64,000 nucleotides of DNA from Carnegiea gigantea (taxonomy: Eukaryota; Streptophyta; Magnoliopsida; Caryophyllales; Cactaceae), in contig JAKOGI010000337.1 of the NCBI GenBank assembly GCA_029747015.1, forward strand, positions 445,001 to 509,000. Reading direction: 5' to 3'. Position 1 is the first letter of the stretch. Each line of letters starts with the position of its first letter. Positions 60,598 to 64,000 of the stretch are shown piece after piece. A model generated the notes under the pieces. That model made no database searches. It had not been told where the DNA came from and saw only the letters and a list, made by a program, of their open reading frames with translations. The translations under genes and the position numbers were made by a program.

Positions 60598-61200
60598 GTG
60601 AATTTTTATGAATTGTAAAATTTAAAATCAAATTAACTTCTAACTGTTTTGAGTATTTTGACGAATTAATGAGAAGCTTGGATTAAGGGAGGGAAGTATT
60701 CTTAGGTTACCATTTATTTTTACATTTATCTTATAAACATGTATATATAATTCTTTTACTATTTGCCATAACGTTGATAAGATTAACTTTTGCTTTTTAT
60801 TAAAAATCTTACATTGCAAGGGCATTGGCTACAGTATTAATCAATGAAAGAGTAAGTATGTGGAGAGAATTAGTTCAATCTTTATTGACAAGTTTCATAG
60901 TAAATATATCTTATTTCACGCTTTTTCTCAAATTGTACACAAACAGAAATAGGGGAAAAAAAACAAAATTGAAGAACGAAAAACCAAAAGAGGGCAAGGA
61001 AGCAACTCTTCTATCAGAGCCAGGTTCCGATCCTGAGACCTGTCCGGAAAAAAAAAAAAAAAAAGTTGAAGAGCAAAAAAACAAAGGAGGGTAGGGAAGC
61101 AACTCTTCTGTCAGAGCCAGGTTTCAATCCTGGGACCTGTGAGACCTATAAATTTTTATGAATTTTAAAATTTAAAATCAAATTAATTTCTAACTATTTT
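60598..61200 (+). repeat. Nested direct duplications
   Basis: Outer pair: TTTTTATGAATT(G/T)TAAAA followed by TTTAAAATCAAATTAA(C/T)TTC at about 60604-60650 and 61151-61198. Inner tandem pair of about 95 bp (60969-61063, 61064 to about 61145), each with GGAAGCAACTCTTCT, TCAGAGCCAGGTT and GATCCTG-type cores. The inner unit resembles dispersed plant repeats carrying a box-B-like GGTTCCGATCC. Confidence 0.65.
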
Positions 61201-61575
61201 AAAATTTAATATAATGTGAACAATTGAAAGATCAGGATTCATTGTCAAGTTTAAATCTACGGTTGCTATCTACTGAAGCTCCGCAAATCACTCTCCATGT
61301 AGTATTTGAGAATTCCTCAACTGTGAGCACTCTACCCATTTTAGCATTTGTTATATAAAAATTTGTTATATAAAGATATATGAAAGGCAAGGGTGGTTGG
61401 TTTTTTTTTTTTTTTAAATGTTCGTCACTCTTTAGTAGTTGATTTTATTGTTATCTGCATTTGATCTTCAGCCTTTTGGCTATTATTATTTGGGAAAAAA
61501 AAAATGCAAGGCAATCAACGTAAGGCCAAGCTTGGAAAAGTGAAGACAGATGCTGGTCCAAGCATTGAAACATTG

Positions 61576-61662
61576 GCCATGTTCAGCAATAGTGTTGTGA
61601 GTAACATATAGTATTTTAACTAAATTAATATATCAACCAATCAATTTTTAGTATATGCTAAC
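61576..61662 (+). mobile_element. Truncated GGCCATGTTCGG-family MITE start
   Basis: GGCCATGTTCAGCAATAGTG then AGTATTTTAACTAA and ATCAATTTTTAGT; only the first ~90 bp of the element, immediately left of the complete copy at 61666. Confidence 0.5.
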
Positions 61663-61665
61663 TTA

Positions 61666-62096
61666 GGCCATGTTCGGTAACAGTATTTTGGGTAGCGTTT
61701 AGTGCTTCCACCAAGTCAATACACTAATTAATTAATTTTTAATGTTCGATAAACTAGTATTTTGACTAACATTTCAAGTAGCGTTTAGCATTTTAAGTAC
61801 CGTTTTTGAAAAGCTAATAGTATTAACGTTTGAGATTTAAAAGTAGCGTTTCATTTTTTAGCCCAAAAATATCCTTTAAAAATTTTATTTTTGAAAATTA
61901 TCTATATCATTTTATGTAAATTTACATTAATCAGCAAGCATAATAGTTAAATTTACTGAACACATTAGTTTCAACCACTTATCTAAAAAGCTACCCGCTA
62001 ATAGCTAAATTAGAAACCCTATCTACTATCTAAACAACTATCTGCTATCCGAACCGCTATCCGTTACCTAAACAGCTAATTTTGTCGAACATGGTC
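61666..62096 (+). mobile_element. Tourist-like MITE, GGCCATGTTCGG family, TTA duplication
   Basis: 431 bp. Perfect TTA at 61663-61665 and 62097-62099. Left GGCCATGTTCGGTAACAG; right, reverse complemented, GACCATGTTCGACAAAATTAG. Best type copy of the family. Confidence 0.8.
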
Positions 62097-62099
62097 TTA

Positions 62100-62421
62100 G
62101 TGTTTGGACTAATATTTCAAGTGCGTTAAACATTGCAAGCTACATTTTTGAAAAACTAATAGTACTAGATTTTGGCATTCAAAAATAGCGTTTCGTGTTT
62201 TTGGCCAAAAAATATTCTTTGAAAATTTTATCTTTGGAAATAATTTATATCATTTTATGTCAATTTACATTAATCAACTAACCCAACAATTAAATTTACT
62301 AAACACATTTGTTCCAACCGCTCATCTAAATTGTTATCCACTCTACTATCCGCTTCCTAAATAGTTATTCGCTACCTGAACGATTATTCGCTTTCTAAGC
62401 GGCTAATTTTGTCAAACAGAG
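62100..62421 (+). mobile_element. Partial GGCCATGTTCGG-family MITE, tandem to the previous copy
   Basis: Lacks the left TIR; shares the TTTCAAGTGCGTTAA, TTACATTAATCAACTA and right-end TTTTGTCAAACAGAG blocks. Confidence 0.6.
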
Positions 62422-64000
62422 CCGCCACCACACCCAACATTTGGAATACGCTATGTGAAACGCTATTTGGTAATATTAAGCTCTATTGCACCAAACAACT
62501 AAAATATAAGTAAGTAGAGCTTTAACTTAATCAAAATTCTAGACGCTGCCCAAAATGCTACAGACAGACACGCCCAATATGAATATTTTTAGCAATTACC
62601 TCAATTTAGTCAACAACAAATTTAGCAAGTGCATATAGCAGCTAATTCATCCAACTTGAGGAGAAATCCACATTTCGGTTGTAGAAACTTGCCAGCTTGA
62701 GCTCTTATGCCTCCATGTGTTAGAAATGAATTTAAGTTGTTAGACCTTAGACACGGATTCCATACCTTCCATGTTCATCCTTTGAGGATTATTCTAAGAG
62801 TCATTAGGGTTACTACTAATATATGTTGAGAAAAGTTTGTTTGTTTGTTCTTGTGTTTGTGTTGTTATTGATATATCCCTTTCAAAAGTTACTCGGATGG
62901 ATTCACTTGTTCACGAGGTCATCTACGAAAATCCATCCCAACTTTGTGTCTGTGTTTATTATGCATACATGGCCACCTTATAGACTTGTAAAAATGCATC
63001 CATGGCTACTATCAATCTGCCTGAGGAAACTAATGGTAAGAAATGGTTAATGCCATAAGAAATTAAGATGTATCGAATGGTTGGTACGTAGTCCTTGCAA
63101 CCCTAATCTAACCTAATCTAACTAATAGACTTTCACATCGTGTTTGGTTCAGCGAATATGTTAGATTTCTTAGTTAACATATCATATATTATCGTCATGT
63201 AGTATTATGTAAAAGTGAATGAATCGTTGCTAAGATTAATGTGCGTTTTAGTATTATTCGTTGTTTTTTCCTCCTATGTCCCTTGATTGAAAGTTATCCA
63301 ATAATTATTTGATCTAGTGGTGGTACATGGAAAGATTTGCACATGTGGCATATTACACTCGATAACGAAAGAGCCTAAGATGCTCACATTATGCCAAGAG
63401 CTTTGTAGCTCAATGGTACGACAATTCCGAACTCCAATCATGGTGATCATAATTTTTCTTGGGGGAAACTGTAGTGTTTCTAGAGACCTCTTAAACCTGA
63501 TGACAAGGCTAAGCTTCCGTTGGGCCTAGTTCAGTGATTGAGCAATCCCCTTCCCTCACTTACAAGTCCGCTGAACTTAGACCGCATTCGGGATGTCCAA
63601 TGGATTGGACCTAATCTGGCAATCGTGCAACCCCTTCCCCTACCCACAAGTCTGCTGGACTTACACCCTATTAAAGGGGTCCAATGGGAGACCAACATAT
63701 CACTTCAAACAAAAATGCTTACATCATAAGCATCGATTTTATTGTTTGTTTTCTTTAACTCTTTTGGAGTTTATTAGTGATTTTTTTAAAAACAAAACAA
63801 ACAGTTTATAACCTTCACGCTCTTTTGATTTTTAAAAATGCTACTGTGCTATTTTCTTTTTAATATTTGCTCAATTACTTCTCACCTAGTATCACATCTT
63901 CTTGCAACTCAGATCATTCTAAATTTCTAATATCATAGTGCCAAGAATATTGGTGGGATTCAAAGTTCAAACCAGGTTGACTTGTCTATCAACAAGTAAT
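62422..64000. other. Intergenic, no supported gene
   Basis: Short frames only. A tRNA box-A-like TAGCTCAATGGTACGA near 63407 may belong to a decayed SINE. A tandem duplication lies at 63547-63687. Confidence 0.5.
63547..63687 (+). repeat. Imperfect tandem duplication, period about 83 bp
   Basis: Two units start CCCCTTCCC(T/C), pass ACAAGTC(C/T)GCTG(A/G)ACTTA and end GTCCAATGG. Confidence 0.7.

Noticed and set aside
62823..63050. 75-codon plus-strand frame
   Set aside because: T/G-rich composition, no recognised domain, no splice context.
63390..63440. tRNA-like string TAGCTCAATGGTACGA
   Set aside because: No cloverleaf can be completed downstream; at most a SINE relic.

Overview
This is a 64 kb piece of nuclear DNA from a flowering plant, most likely a eudicot. 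The evidence is spliced genes with GT-AG introns, two nuclear rbcS genes with chloroplast transit peptides, a CC-NB-ARC-LRR resistance-gene cluster, and many plant MITEs and retrotransposon remnants. The species cannot be fixed from sequence alone. The background is AT-rich. Genes take up a minority of the window and no prokaryote-like system is present.

Left third (1-25.7 kb): three housekeeping-type genes. A partial 40S ribosomal protein S7 gene (eS7, minus strand, running off the left edge) has a long 5'UTR intron and a telo-box/site-II promoter. Next is an eight-exon monoacylglycerol-lipase-like hydrolase gene (minus, 348 aa, first intron 4.7 kb, one probable GC-AG intron). A conserved plant gene of unknown function follows (plus, three coding exons, 183 aa). 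From memory, the same three families sit side by side on Arabidopsis chromosome 5, so this is probably an old syntenic block. The gaps between them hold Tourist-like and hAT-like MITEs, SINE-like copies, a decayed RTE-type LINE and a very long alternating CA/TA/TG tract.

Middle (25.7-36.7 kb): MITE pairs, an L1-type LINE broken only by nonsense codons, and a complete Rubisco small-subunit gene (minus).

Right (36.7-64 kb): a decayed NLR cluster. It has a near full-length CC-NB-ARC-LRR gene with one early in-frame stop and one frameshift, plus three paralogous fragments. It also holds hAT-like MITEs and a Copia remnant fused to an NLR fragment. A truncated rbcS pseudogene and a second complete rbcS gene follow, with clear I-box and G-box promoter elements. 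Beyond 57 kb there are MITEs, a second CA/TA/TG tract, an orphan GC-richer coding exon without an obvious ATG, and nested repeats.

Functionally, the rbcS genes supply the small subunit of the carbon-fixing enzyme in the chloroplast. RPS7 serves cytosolic ribosomes, and the hydrolase probably acts on acylglycerol or related esters. The NLR cluster looks mostly non-functional. I found no convincing novel system. The most useful observations are the syntenic block, the GC-AG intron, the rbcS/NLR interleaving, the transition-only decay of the LINE, and several MITE families with clean target-site duplications and short-period internal repeats.
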